64,000 nucleotides of DNA from an uncultured Lachnospiraceae bacterium (GTDB taxonomy: Bacteria; Bacillota; Clostridia; Lachnospirales; Lachnospiraceae), in the NCBI GenBank assembly GCA_910584965.1, contig CAJUDZ010000015.1, positions 17,393 through 81,392 on the forward strand. Direction: 5' to 3'. Both the position numbers and the translations under genes were made by a program. The notes below the pieces were generated by a model, which made no database searches, was not told the origin of the DNA, and worked only from the letters and a program-made list of their open reading frames with translations. Positions 1-9,345 of the stretch are shown here, in pieces; the first letter of the stretch is position 1; the number at the start of each line of letters is the position of its first letter.

Positions 1-188
1 GTTTGCTCGTTATTCGTGCCGGAAACCAAATGTCTGCTTCGCAGACGCTTGCTTTTCTTTTGCACATATGCTTTTTACTCGCAAACCCGCGCTTCCGCGC
101 TCCCTGCCCGATTTCATCGGGCGTTTGCTCGTTATTCGTGCCGGAAACCAAATGTCTGCTTCGCAGACGCTTGCTTTCCCTTTGCACG
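1..188. repeat. Two direct copies of a 66-base hairpin-containing repeat
   Basis: Bases 1-66 and 123-188 are the same sequence with two mismatches. Each copy holds the perfect hairpin GTCTGC-TTC-GCAGAC. Between the copies lie two more short hairpins, GCGC-TTCC-GCGC and CCCGAT-TTC-ATCGGG. No gene is supported here; open frames across it only follow the repeat. The block lies downstream of araD (minus strand) and may end or stabilise that transcript, although no U-run follows the hairpins. It resembles REP-like intergenic elements. The remainder, 189-274, shows nothing recognisable. Confidence 0.75.
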
Positions 189-274
189 AATACATTGTAC
201 CACAACGGGCTGCATATCACTACCCAAAAATTGCTTTTTACCGTTTATCATGCGCTTTCATGCTATCCGCAGAA

Positions 275-973
275 TCAGTTTCCCTGTCCGTAATAAGCAT
301 TTGCTCCATGCTTTCTGTAATAATGCTTATCCTGTAATTCCTGCGGCGCAGGCTGAATGCGGGCATTGATCGTCTCCGCCCTGTATGCCATTTTTGCCAC
401 TTCTTCCAGCACTACGGCATTATGTACCGCGTCATGCGCATTTTTTCCCCATGTAAAGGGGCCGTGATTCTTACAAAGAACCGCCGGAACCGCCATGACG
501 TCTTTTCCCATCCGCTGGAACTCGCTCACGATCAGGAGCCCCGTATTCTGCTCATAAGCCTCCGCGATCTCCTCTTCTGTCAGGCACCGCAGGCAGGGCA
601 CTTCTCCGTAAATATAATCCGCATGGGTCGTTCCGTAGCAGGGAATGCTTCTTCCCGCCTGCGCCCAGCTCGTCGCATAGGAAGAATGGGTATGCACGAT
701 ACCTCCAATCTTCGGATAAGCCTTATACAGCTCCAGATGGGTCGGCGTATCGGAAGAGGGATTGTATCGGCCCTCCACCTTATTTCCTTTCAAATCCATC
801 AGCACCATATCTTCCGGCGTCAGTTTATCATAGTCCACACCGGAAGGTTTAATCGCAAAAATGCCGGATTCCTCGTCAATTTCGCTGACATTTCCCCATG
901 TGAAAGTAACAAGTCCATACTTTGGCAGAAGCATATTCGCTTCATAAACGCGTTTCTTTAATTCTTCTAACAT
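275..973 (-). CDS. araD: L-ribulose-5-phosphate 4-epimerase
   Basis: This 232-residue protein is a class II aldolase/epimerase of the AraD family, which converts L-ribulose 5-phosphate to D-xylulose 5-phosphate, the last step of arabinose entry into the pentose phosphate pathway. The zinc-site histidines are visible as the HTH motif at residues 94-96 and H170 in the HGPF motif, and the conserved SSDTPTH segment lies at 73-79. Length is normal for the family (about 231). It is the last gene of the minus-strand araA-araB-araD run, 84 bases after the kinase. The context makes AraD much more likely than a related L-fuculose or UlaF enzyme. Confidence 0.93.
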   Translation of the reverse strand: MLEELKKRVYEANMLLPKYGLVTFTWGNVSEIDEESGIFAIKPSGVDYDKLTPEDMVLMDLKGNKVEGRYNPSSDTPTHLELYKAYPKIGGIVHTHSSYATSWAQAGRSIPCYGTTHADYIYGEVPCLRCLTEEEIAEAYEQNTGLLIVSEFQRMGKDVMAVPAVLCKNHGPFTWGKNAHDAVHNAVVLEEVAKMAYRAETINARIQPAPQELQDKHYYRKHGANAYYGQGN

Positions 974-1057
974 CGTCCCGGATTCCTTTCTTTTTTATGA
1001 TTCAGATACGGCTTTCCAGCCGCTCTGTCAAAGGCACGGCGGATTTTCTTCCGTCCC

Positions 1058-2662
1058 TTATAAATTTTCTACCGCCGCACGCTCGATTGCAAGACCTTTC
1101 GCATAGCGCTCCATAAACCGGTCAAAACCTTCTACGTCTTCTTTATGCGGCGCTTCTTTCGTGCCTTCCTGTCCCGCAAATACTCTGTTCTCAAGGAAAG
1201 CCGGCAATGTCTCGCCTTCTTCCTTATGCAGCATATAAGATGCTAACAGCGCCATGCCCCATGCGCCGCCTTCTCCCGCCGTTTCCATAACGCTGACCGA
1301 CGCATTGATCGCCGCCGCCATGATACGCTGGCCCACGCCTTTTGTTTTGAACAGGCCGCCGTGGCCGAGCATCTCATCCACCTGAACACCCTCTTCTTTC
1401 AAAAGAATATCGAGGCCGGTCTTCAGTGCGCCGAGAGCGGTAAACAGATGCACCCTCATGAAATTCGCGAGATTAAAGCTGTCGGACGGTGTACGGACAA
1501 ATAACGGTCTTCCTTCTTCGAATCCCGTAATATGCTCGCCCGAGAAATAATTGTATGCCAGCAGGCCGCCGCAGTCCGCATCGCCTTCCAGCGCTTTTCG
1601 GTACAGCGTTCCGTACAGCTCGTTCATATCCACTTTCATGCCCATGCTCTCCATAAATTCTTTGAAGATGCCAACCCAGGCATTCAAATCCGAAGTACAG
1701 TTATTACAGTGCACCATCGCCACAAGACTGCCGTCCGGCGTCGTAACGAGATCGATGGCGTCATATACTTTTTTCAGCTCATTTTCCAGAACGATCATCG
1801 CGAATACGCTCGTTCCGGCGGATACGTTACCGGTTCTGCGTGCTACGGAATTGGTAGCCGCCATCCCGGTTCCCGCATCGCCTTCCGGAGGACAGAACGG
1901 AACGCCCGCCTGTAATTTCCCTGTCGGGTCTAACAGTGCCGCGCCTTCCGCCGTCAGCGTTCCCGCTGCTTCGCCGGCCGTCAGAACCTTCGGCATGATC
2001 TCTCTCAGTTTCCAGGAGAAATTCTTGTCCGCAACGAGTTCGTCAAACTGTGCAATCATCTTATCGTTAAAATCACCCGTCTCAATATCGATCGGGAACA
2101 TGCCGGACGCTTCTCCGACGCCGAGCACTTTTTCGCCTGTCAGTTTCCAGTGCACATAGCCGGCCAGGGTGGTAAAGAAACGGACCGAAGGGACGTGCTC
2201 CTCCCCGTTCAGGACTGCCTGATACAAATGTGCAATGCTCCATCTCTGCGGGATATGATAGTTGAATACTTCCGTCAGTTTTTCGGATGCCTGCCCCGTA
2301 ATGGTATTGCGCCAGGTACGAAATGGCACAAGAAGTTCTCCCTTCTCGTCAAAAGCCATATAGCCGTGCATCATCGCGCTGAATCCGATCGCACCGATTT
2401 TCTGTAATTCCACGCCGTATTGTTTCCGTACGTCTTCCGCAAGATCTTTGTAGCAGTCCTGTAATCCGTTCCAGACATCCTCCATACTGTAGGTCCAGAT
2501 ACCGTTCTCCAATCTGTTCTCCCAGTCGTGAGCGCCGCCCGCAATCGGCGTATTATCTTCTGCCGCGAGGACCGCTTTGATTCTGGTAGAGCCAAGTTCG
2601 ATGCCAAGCACTGTACGTCCGTCTTCAATCTGTTTTTTTACTTCTTCCGTTGTAAACCCCAT
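1058..2662 (-). CDS. araB: FGGY-family ribulokinase-like sugar kinase
   Basis: This 534-residue FGGY kinase has the N-terminal phosphate-binding segment ELGSTRIKA (residues 22-30), the GDAGTGMAATN segment with a candidate catalytic Asp near residue 262, and the C-terminal GGLFKTKGVGQR adenosine-site region. In this place it should phosphorylate L-ribulose to L-ribulose 5-phosphate. The sequence is not a typical E. coli-type AraB, and xylulokinase-like or other FGGY specificities are possible. The assignment rests on its position between araA (18 bases upstream) and araD. The start has the ribosome site AAAGGAGG a few bases upstream. Confidence 0.8.
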   Translation of the reverse strand: MGFTTEEVKKQIEDGRTVLGIELGSTRIKAVLAAEDNTPIAGGAHDWENRLENGIWTYSMEDVWNGLQDCYKDLAEDVRKQYGVELQKIGAIGFSAMMHGYMAFDEKGELLVPFRTWRNTITGQASEKLTEVFNYHIPQRWSIAHLYQAVLNGEEHVPSVRFFTTLAGYVHWKLTGEKVLGVGEASGMFPIDIETGDFNDKMIAQFDELVADKNFSWKLREIMPKVLTAGEAAGTLTAEGAALLDPTGKLQAGVPFCPPEGDAGTGMAATNSVARRTGNVSAGTSVFAMIVLENELKKVYDAIDLVTTPDGSLVAMVHCNNCTSDLNAWVGIFKEFMESMGMKVDMNELYGTLYRKALEGDADCGGLLAYNYFSGEHITGFEEGRPLFVRTPSDSFNLANFMRVHLFTALGALKTGLDILLKEEGVQVDEMLGHGGLFKTKGVGQRIMAAAINASVSVMETAGEGGAWGMALLASYMLHKEEGETLPAFLENRVFAGQEGTKEAPHKEDVEGFDRFMERYAKGLAIERAAVENL

Positions 2663-2680
2663 TATAATATCCTCCTTTTA

Positions 2681-4177
2681 TTAAAATCTGTATGCCGCCT
2701 CATTCCACCGCAGTTCTTTCTTGAAGTCGCGGATATTGGTGTTCTTGTCGATAACAACGCTTTCGATTCCCATTGCCGCCGCCCAGTCTTCCATCTGTTC
2801 CACCGACAGGTCGTAAGTAAACGCCGTATGATGCGCGCCGCCTGCCAGAATCCAAGCCGTCGCTCCGGTTTCGAGATTCGGCTGCGGCGTCCAGAATGCC
2901 GTGCCGACCGGAAGTTTCGGCATTGGCTTTTCTACTTTCTTACAATCTACCGCATTGATAAGAAGGCGGAATCTCGTTCCGAGGTCAACCAGCGAGCAGG
3001 CAACCGCCGGACCTGTTTTGGACGTGAATACGAGGCGCGCGGGGTCTTCTCTGTTGCCCATGGAAAGCGGACAAACCTTGATGCCGATTTCCCCTTCCGC
3101 CACGGAAGGACATACTTCCAGCATATGCGCCTGCAAAATGCCTTCTTTGCCGGGAACAAGGTTGTAAGTATAATCTTCCATCATGGACGTTCCCTTTGCG
3201 TTTTTGATATCCGCCGTCATCAGCTTCATCAGACGCACCATCGCCGCTACCTTCCAGTCGCCTTCCGCGCCGAAACCATATCCTTTCTCCATCAGTCTCT
3301 GAATGGAAAGGCCGGGTAACTGCTGCAGTCCGCCAAGCATGCCGAAATGGGTAACGACCGCATGATAATCGTTTTCCGTCAGAAACTTCTCGATGCCGAT
3401 TTCCTGTCTCGCCTGAACCGCCACATGCCTTTTGAACTCGGCCGGATCTCTTCCTTCGTCTATGATCTTATACTTGCTGTAATATTCTTCCACAAGCGCG
3501 TCCACATCGCCCTGTGATACGGCATCCACATATTCTGCCAGGTCATTGACACAGTAATGGTCGATTTCCCAGCCAAACTTAATCTGTGCTTCTACCTTAT
3601 CGCCTTCCGTTACGGCTACGTTGTTCATATTGTCGCCAAAACGGCAGACTCTGACATGAGAAGACTCGATAACGCCGAGCGCCGTTCTCATCCAGCTCGC
3701 AAGAAGTTCCTGCACGCGTTCCGACGTCCAGTGTCCGACGATGATTTTCCGTTCGATTCCCATGCGGCTAACAATATGGCCGTATTCCCTGTCACCATGA
3801 GCCGACTGATTTTCATTCATGAAGTCCATATCTATTGTATCATAAGGAAGCTCTTCATTAAACTGTGTATGCAGATGACAGAGCGGTTTTTTAAACTCTT
3901 TCAGTCCGAGTATCCACATTTTGGCCGGGGAAAAGGTGTGCATCCATGTGATAACGCCCGCACACAGGTCGTCATTGTTCGCATCGTTAAAAGTTTTTCT
4001 GATGGAAGCCTGGCTGATCAGCGTCGGCTTCAAAACCACCTCAAAAGGCAGCTTCCCGGAAGCATTCAGACCTTCCACAATTTTCGCCGAATGCTCCGCC
4101 ACTTTTCTAAGGCACTCGTCTCCATACAAATCCTGTGAACCGGTGCAAAACCAGAACTGATAATTTTTTGTCTGCAT
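2681..4177 (-). CDS. araA: L-arabinose isomerase
   Basis: This 498-residue protein is a full-length L-arabinose isomerase, converting L-arabinose to L-ribulose with a manganese ion. Recognisable family segments are the N-terminal FWFCTGSQDLYGDE, FGAEGDWK, the GTSMMEDYTYNL segment, QAHMLEVCP and the C-terminal AGGAHHTAFT, which together hold the metal-binding Glu and His residues. It is the first catabolic gene after the transporter genes on the same strand and starts behind a good AGGA site. A 130-base gap with an ACGGGC/GCCCGT inverted repeat separates it from the permease, so read-through from the transporter promoter is likely but may be attenuated. Confidence 0.96.
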   Translation of the reverse strand: MQTKNYQFWFCTGSQDLYGDECLRKVAEHSAKIVEGLNASGKLPFEVVLKPTLISQASIRKTFNDANNDDLCAGVITWMHTFSPAKMWILGLKEFKKPLCHLHTQFNEELPYDTIDMDFMNENQSAHGDREYGHIVSRMGIERKIIVGHWTSERVQELLASWMRTALGVIESSHVRVCRFGDNMNNVAVTEGDKVEAQIKFGWEIDHYCVNDLAEYVDAVSQGDVDALVEEYYSKYKIIDEGRDPAEFKRHVAVQARQEIGIEKFLTENDYHAVVTHFGMLGGLQQLPGLSIQRLMEKGYGFGAEGDWKVAAMVRLMKLMTADIKNAKGTSMMEDYTYNLVPGKEGILQAHMLEVCPSVAEGEIGIKVCPLSMGNREDPARLVFTSKTGPAVACSLVDLGTRFRLLINAVDCKKVEKPMPKLPVGTAFWTPQPNLETGATAWILAGGAHHTAFTYDLSVEQMEDWAAAMGIESVVIDKNTNIRDFKKELRWNEAAYRF

Positions 4178-4307
4178 AATAATCCTCCATTTTTAACATT
4201 AAAATTTTAGTTACCTTTGGAAACGGGCCGCCAAATCGGCAAGCATTTGTTACCGGCATGGCAGCCCGTTATTTTCACAAAAGACTTTCGTCCTTTATTA
4301 TGATGTT

Positions 4308-5354
4308 TTATTTTTTCTTCCGCGATATAACAACGCTCTGAACGATCAGGAACAGACACAGCATCGCCGCGATGGTAATTCCTGTCCACCAGGCGTCGTC
4401 AAGTCCCGCAGATGAAACGATATTCTGAATCGTACTGAGTGACAGAACGCCGACAAATGTACCAAAAATATTTCCCACACCGCCTGTCAGCATCGTACCG
4501 CCGATAATGGAAGATGCGATCGCATTCATTTCCGCGCCAACCGCATGGGACGGAGAACCAGAACCAACGTGCATGAAATATACGAATCCGCCGATTCCCG
4601 CCAGCAATCCGCAAAGCAGATGTGCCAGAAATTTTGTTCTTTTTACGTTAATACCCAGCATCATTGCACTCTGCGCATTTCCGCCGACCGCATAGAACTG
4701 ACGGCCGAGTTTGGTCCATTTGAGCACGACAAACAGGACTGCAACGACCACCAGGGCAACAATAACACCGATTTCAATGTAAGCATTGACATAATTGCCG
4801 AGTTTATTGACAGATCCCATACCGGGAATCACAATACGGGTTCCCTTCAGGGCAACAAACGCTTCATTTTGTACATTGAACGGGTCAGTGTTGACGATCG
4901 TCGTCATACCGCGGGCGAAGAACATCCCGGCCAATGTAACGATGAACGGCTGAATCTCCAGATAAGCGATCAGAAATCCCTGTACAACGCCAAAAGCGAG
5001 CCCGATCGCAAGCGCGATAACAACTGCCATAAATACGTTTCCGTTATGAAAATCCAGATATACCGCACAGCACATACAAACAAGCGCGGTAACACCGCCG
5101 ACGGAAATATCGATTCCCTTTGTGATCATAACAAGACTCATGCCGCAGGAAAGAATGATCAGCGCCGCCTGCGCATTCAGGATATTGAAAAAGGTCTGCG
5201 GTTTCCGGAATCCCGATCCCAGAAATACAACCGCACCGATGTACATCAACAGGAATACGACGATCGTAATCGTAAGAAGCAGGTTCGTATCCGTCATATT
5301 TTTGAATTTATTTCCCAATCCGCCGGATGCAGATGTTTTATTATTTGATGACAT
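4308..5354 (-). CDS. Sugar ABC transporter permease, YjfF/AraZ type
   Basis: This 348-residue membrane protein belongs to the ribose/galactofuranose (RbsC-like) permease family. About nine hydrophobic segments are visible, beginning at residue 22, and the conserved loop EMNAIASSIIGGTMLTGGVG near residues 278-298 contacts the ATPase. It is the second permease of a four-gene set (binding protein, ATPase, permease, permease), the arrangement of E. coli YtfQRT-YjfF and of arabinofuranose transporters. Immediately downstream is araA, so L-arabinose, probably in furanose form, is the inferred cargo. Its ATG lies next to the end of the preceding permease gene, indicating translational coupling. Confidence 0.88.
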   Translation of the reverse strand: MSSNNKTSASGGLGNKFKNMTDTNLLLTITIVVFLLMYIGAVVFLGSGFRKPQTFFNILNAQAALIILSCGMSLVMITKGIDISVGGVTALVCMCCAVYLDFHNGNVFMAVVIALAIGLAFGVVQGFLIAYLEIQPFIVTLAGMFFARGMTTIVNTDPFNVQNEAFVALKGTRIVIPGMGSVNKLGNYVNAYIEIGVIVALVVVAVLFVVLKWTKLGRQFYAVGGNAQSAMMLGINVKRTKFLAHLLCGLLAGIGGFVYFMHVGSGSPSHAVGAEMNAIASSIIGGTMLTGGVGNIFGTFVGVLSLSTIQNIVSSAGLDDAWWTGITIAAMLCLFLIVQSVVISRKKK

Positions 5355-5355
5355 A

Positions 5356-6444
5356 CTATGCAGCCTCCTTCGTCTTTAATTTCTTCATGGTAGCAGAAAA
5401 CCATTCCCTTACTACCGGTGCGCTGATAACAACCAGAACGATAACAACGACCGCTTTATACGCCGGGAGGGCTGTCGATTTTACGTTGAATTTAAACAAC
5501 GTCTGCGTCAGGAACTGGATAACATATGCGCCGATAATTGACGCCGTCATGTTAAACTTACCGCCGCCGAGCGCGTTACCGCCGAGCGCAACTGCCAGAA
5601 TGGCATCCATCTCGATATCTTTCGCAATAACCGAATAATTGATGGAAGAAACACGGCTTGTTTTAATCAGGCCGACAACCGCAACGCACAGACCAAGAAT
5701 GACGAAGGAAAGTACTTTGATAATCTGCGGATTCAACCCGTTCAGTCTGGAAGAATTTTCGTTAATGCCGACTGCCTGTGTATACAGTCTGAGGTTCGTA
5801 AACTTCAGCACGAGACCGATCACAATCATACAGATAATTGCGATAAAGAACGGCGTCGGAATCGGAATGCCCGGTATAAAACCGCCAAAGTATCCGAACG
5901 AAGGCTCATTGACAATCGGAAGTTCATTATTGTTAATCCATGCCGCAATGGAACGGCCCGCCGTGTAGAGAATCAGCGTTGCGACCATCGGCTGTATTTT
6001 AAAATACGCCACCAGAACACCGTTAAACACACCGAACAGCATCGCTACGACACAGCATACGAGAAAACCAACAATAATCGGGACCTGCAATGTCTCCGGA
6101 CGGGTATCGTGACCGCAGAGCACACGGAGCAATACGCTTCCCGCAATCGCTACCGCCGCGCCGACACTGATATCCTGTCCGCCGGTAGCCGCGGTAACTA
6201 GCGTCATACCGATTGCCAGAATCGCAACTTCGGAACCGGAATCCAGAATCGTCACCAGAAAGCCTGACAGAACCGGATTGCCCATATTGTTATAGCCCAG
6301 CGTGATCTTAAAGAAGCTCGGATCGGCGATCAGATTAAATAAGGCAAGCAGCAGCAGCGCCGCCAGCGGAATAAAAATCTGATTTCTGAACAGCTTCGTA
6401 AAATTATTTCCGTTTTTTGGTTTCATTAATTCCTTTGTCCCCAT
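5356..6444 (-). CDS. Sugar ABC transporter permease, YtfT type
   Basis: This 362-residue RbsC-like permease is the partner of the following permease gene. It has a short cytoplasmic N-terminus, multiple hydrophobic helices from about residue 28, and the EMDAILAVALGGNALGGG loop near residue 286-303 typical of this family. Two different permeases with one two-domain ATPase is the YtfRT-YjfF arrangement. The start has GGAGG ten bases upstream, and its ATG is immediately downstream of the ATPase stop codon. Cargo is inferred from the adjoining araAB-araD genes. Confidence 0.88.
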   Translation of the reverse strand: MGTKELMKPKNGNNFTKLFRNQIFIPLAALLLLALFNLIADPSFFKITLGYNNMGNPVLSGFLVTILDSGSEVAILAIGMTLVTAATGGQDISVGAAVAIAGSVLLRVLCGHDTRPETLQVPIIVGFLVCCVVAMLFGVFNGVLVAYFKIQPMVATLILYTAGRSIAAWINNNELPIVNEPSFGYFGGFIPGIPIPTPFFIAIICMIVIGLVLKFTNLRLYTQAVGINENSSRLNGLNPQIIKVLSFVILGLCVAVVGLIKTSRVSSINYSVIAKDIEMDAILAVALGGNALGGGKFNMTASIIGAYVIQFLTQTLFKFNVKSTALPAYKAVVVIVLVVISAPVVREWFSATMKKLKTKEAA

Positions 6445-7962
6445 CTATCTGTCACCTCCGGCAATCGTATTCATAATCGTTGTCTGGTTCAGCTCATCGC
6501 CGGAAAGCTCGCCTACGACCTTACGGTCTCTCATAACGATCAGTCTCGAGCAGGTACGCAGCATTTCGTCCATTTCGGAAGAAATAAAGGTAACGCTCAT
6601 GCCTTCCGATGCCAGCTTCAGCACTAATTTCTGGATATCCACTTTTGTTCCGACATCAATACCGCGCGTCGGCTCATCCAGAATCAGATAATCCGGATGG
6701 GTTAAAAGCCAGCGGGCCAGAATAACCTTCTGCTGATTACCGCCGGAAAGAGACTTGATCGGCGTATCCGCGGAAGCTGTCTTAATACTCAGAAGTTTGA
6801 TATATTCGTCTGCAAATTTATTGGCTTCGGCTTTGGAGAAAGGTTTGAAGAAGCCTTTCAGTACCTGCTGCGCAAGAATCAGATTGTCGCGTACCGACAG
6901 ATCTCCGACGATACCGTCAATCTTACGGTCTTCCGGAAGATATGCGATTCCGTTTCGCATCGCGTCGATCGGTTTGGAAATCTTGATTTCTTTTCCGTCT
7001 TTCTTCACTTTACCTCCAAGCACTCTGTCCGCTCCAAAAATGGCGCGGACACTCTCGCTTCTGCCCGAACCGAGCAGTCCGGTAAATCCGTTCACTTCTC
7101 CCTTATCGATATGGAAATTGAACGGTTTGATTCCGGCATCGCTGACAAGGCCTTCCGCCTCAAATACTGGAACCATATCTTTCTTTCTCTCATATGCCTT
7201 CTGTTCGCTCTGAATATCTGCCATGTCATCCAGCTCTTTTCCGAGCATTGCCGAAACGAGCTTCACACGCGGCAGATCCTTGATTTCATATTCGCCTACC
7301 AGTTTTCCGTCGCGCATAACCGTAATCCTGTCGCAGATCTCATATACCTGATCCAGGAAATGCGTAACGAAAATAATGCCTACTCCTCTCTTCTTCAGGT
7401 CGCGCATCAGCTTAAACAGCTTCGCAACTTCCTGTTCGTCCAGAGATGAAGTCGGTTCATCGAGAATCAGTACCTTACAGTCCATATCCACCGCACGGGC
7501 GATCGCAATCATCTGCTGAACCGCAATAGAGCAGCTTTCAAGCTGCTGCGTCGCCGTCGCCGGTATTTCCAGTGACCGTAAAATCTTCTCCGTATCAGCG
7601 TTCATTTTTTTCCAGTTCTGATAAACGCTCTGGGTCCTGCCTATGTACATGTTCTCGGCTACCGAAAGATTAGGGCAGAGTGTAATTTCCTGATATACGG
7701 TACTGATGCCTACCTTCTGCGCATCCTGCGGTGAGCGGATTGACGCCGCCTTTCCTTCTAACGAAATCGTCCCTTCATCCTTCACATAACCGGAAACCCC
7801 GGTCAGAACCTTGATCAGCGTTGATTTTCCGGCTCCGTTTTCGCCCATCAGCGCATGAACTTCTCCTGCGCGCAGCGTAAAGTCAACCCCCTGTAAAGCG
7901 CGTACACCGGGAAAGCTCTTATGAATGTTTCTCATTTCCAATAATGCGCTTTCGTTCCCCAC
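6445..7962 (-). CDS. Sugar ABC transporter ATP-binding protein (two nucleotide-binding domains)
   Basis: This protein of about 505 residues has two ABC ATPase domains in tandem. The first has Walker A GENGAGKST, a Walker B LILDEPTSSLD, and a less usual signature region. The second has the degenerate P-loop GLLGSGRSES normal for this family, signature LSGGNQQ, and Walker B LILDEPTRGID. It energises the two permeases downstream. I moved the start to a GTG at 7962, because the GTG at 7971 is part of the AGGAGGTG ribosome site itself. It follows the binding-protein gene after a 119-base gap containing a hairpin. Confidence 0.92.
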   Translation of the reverse strand: MGNESALLEMRNIHKSFPGVRALQGVDFTLRAGEVHALMGENGAGKSTLIKVLTGVSGYVKDEGTISLEGKAASIRSPQDAQKVGISTVYQEITLCPNLSVAENMYIGRTQSVYQNWKKMNADTEKILRSLEIPATATQQLESCSIAVQQMIAIARAVDMDCKVLILDEPTSSLDEQEVAKLFKLMRDLKKRGVGIIFVTHFLDQVYEICDRITVMRDGKLVGEYEIKDLPRVKLVSAMLGKELDDMADIQSEQKAYERKKDMVPVFEAEGLVSDAGIKPFNFHIDKGEVNGFTGLLGSGRSESVRAIFGADRVLGGKVKKDGKEIKISKPIDAMRNGIAYLPEDRKIDGIVGDLSVRDNLILAQQVLKGFFKPFSKAEANKFADEYIKLLSIKTASADTPIKSLSGGNQQKVILARWLLTHPDYLILDEPTRGIDVGTKVDIQKLVLKLASEGMSVTFISSEMDEMLRTCSRLIVMRDRKVVGELSGDELNQTTIMNTIAGGDR

Positions 7963-7998
7963 TAAGTCCACCTCCTGTAATTTTTATTGGAACAAAAA

Positions 7999-8040
7999 GC
8001 GCGGTGCAGGCCTATGAAATTCATCTACGCTGCGCCGCGC
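7999..8040 (-). other. Intercistronic hairpin after the sugar-binding protein gene
   Basis: GCGCGGTGCAG at 7999-8009 pairs with CTGCGCCGCGC at 8030-8040 (one G-U pair in RNA). It lies between the binding-protein gene and the ATPase gene. There is no U-run on the minus strand, so an RNA processing or 3'-end protection role, giving more binding protein than transporter, is likelier than full termination. This is inference from position and structure. Confidence 0.5.
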
Positions 8041-8081
8041 CCATTATCATTATTATAAGCTATTCGCGCTTACATGACAAC

Positions 8082-9194
8082 TTAGATACCGTAATTCTCA
8101 ACATCTTCTGCTGTGATTGTTGTAGCGTCAAAGCCCTTTTCATCCATGATGATTGTCTTCTCGGAAAGTGTTCCGCCGCTCTCTAATGTCTTGATGATAT
8201 CGCTGATATAAGAAGACTGGAACGGGTTGCACTGGCCGTCGTAGTTCCAGTTGCCGTCAAGCAGTTCCTGAAGAGCCCACTTGTTGCAGTCAAAGCCCAT
8301 GATGATTACGTCGCCGTCAACACCGTGAGAGATGTTTGCGCTGTCAAGCGCCGCTACCGCACCTCTTGCCATATCATCGTTCTCTGCATAGATAACGTTG
8401 AAAGATGTACCTGAATCGATTACGGACTGAACGATCTGCTGTGCTGTCTCTGCATTCCAGTCTGCCGTCTGCTGTGTTACGATGTTCCATCCTTCAGCTG
8501 CCGCCGTATCGGTAAGTGCGCCGGAACGTCCAACCTGTGCTGCGGAACCCATTACACCCTGAAGATGAATGATGTTGTATTCGCTGAGACTCTGGCTCTT
8601 TAACCACTCAACTGCCTTCTGGCCTTCCGCATCCATATCGGAAACGATAGAACCTTCATAAAGACTCTCGTCTGCGTCGATTACACGGTCGAACAGGATA
8701 ACTCTGACACCTGCGTCCTGCGCATCCTGTAATGTGGAATCCCATCCCGCTGTACCTGCTGCGGAAAGGAGAAGATAATCAACACCATCCTGAATAAATT
8801 TCTGTGCTGCTGCGATCTGCTCATCATTTTCGTTGCTGTAAGCGAAAGAAGCGTCATATCCGTTCTCTTCTGTGAAAGTAGCTTTCAGATCTTTATCATT
8901 CGCTGTACGGTAACCGGACTCGTTAGGATCGTTGTTGATGATGCCGACTGTGATCAGTTCGCCTGATGCCTCTGCTGTCTCATCTGCCGTCGTATCCTCT
9001 GCCGCGTCCGTTGTTGTGTCTGCTGCCGCATCTGTCGTTGTGTCTGCTGCCGCATCTGTTGTTGTGTCCGCCGCTGCATCTGTTGTTGTCGTGTCTGTGG
9101 ATGCCGGAGCGCTTCCACCGTCATTTCCACATCCGGTAACTACTGTTGCTACCATTGCAAGGCCAAGTACCATGCTGACTAATTTCTTTTTCAT
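8082..9194 (-). CDS. Sugar-binding lipoprotein of ABC transporter, YtfQ-like
   Basis: This protein of about 370 residues has a lipoprotein signal ending VTGCG, so it should be anchored outside the membrane. A Thr/Asp/Ala-rich linker follows (roughly residues 35-75, repeats of TTTDAAAD), then a periplasmic-binding-protein type 1 domain with the segments TVGIINNDPNESGYRTAND and VILFDRVIDADESLYEG. The closest named type I recognise is the galactofuranose/arabinofuranose binder YtfQ. The start is set at 9194, eight bases after the AAGGAGG; the ATG at 9200 is only two bases from it. It is the first gene of the transporter-ara operon. Confidence 0.88.
   Translation of the reverse strand: MKKKLVSMVLGLAMVATVVTGCGNDGGSAPASTDTTTTDAAADTTTDAAADTTTDAAADTTTDAAEDTTADETAEASGELITVGIINNDPNESGYRTANDKDLKATFTEENGYDASFAYSNENDEQIAAAQKFIQDGVDYLLLSAAGTAGWDSTLQDAQDAGVRVILFDRVIDADESLYEGSIVSDMDAEGQKAVEWLKSQSLSEYNIIHLQGVMGSAAQVGRSGALTDTAAAEGWNIVTQQTADWNAETAQQIVQSVIDSGTSFNVIYAENDDMARGAVAALDSANISHGVDGDVIIMGFDCNKWALQELLDGNWNYDGQCNPFQSSYISDIIKTLESGGTLSEKTIIMDEKGFDATTITAEDVENYGI
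9013..9090 (-). repeat. 24-base tandem repeat encoding a Thr/Asp/Ala linker
   Basis: Three adjoining near-identical 24-base units, each encoding TTTDAAAD, lie inside the sugar-binding lipoprotein gene just after the signal region. Degenerate partial units flank them. In-frame gain or loss of units would change the tether length between lipid anchor and ligand-binding domain without breaking the protein. Confidence 0.75.
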
Positions 9195-9277
9195 TTTCAT
9201 ATCCTCCTTATGTTTTCCGTAAGAACAATTCTGTGAATACCGCCCTGTCCGATAACCGGGCCGTTCTTACTGACTAG

Positions 9278-9306
9278 ACTTTAACAGAATCGGAATACTG
9301 TTTCAA
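9278..9306 (-). promoter_or_regulatory. Predicted sigma-A promoter of the arabinose transporter operon
   Basis: On the minus strand TTGAAA (9301-9306) and TAAAGT (9278-9283) are 17 bases apart, placing the start near 9271 and giving a leader of about 75 bases before the lipoprotein start. The -10 element is imperfect, in keeping with an activated or regulated promoter. This is read directly from the sequence but untested. Confidence 0.5.
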
Positions 9307-9345
9307 GCCGTTTCCATTATATTCACGAATTTGAACGCTTTTTAT

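Noticed and set aside
1..188. Possible CRISPR array
   Set aside because: Only two copies of a 66-base unit with a 56-base gap and internal hairpins; no third repeat and no cas genes.
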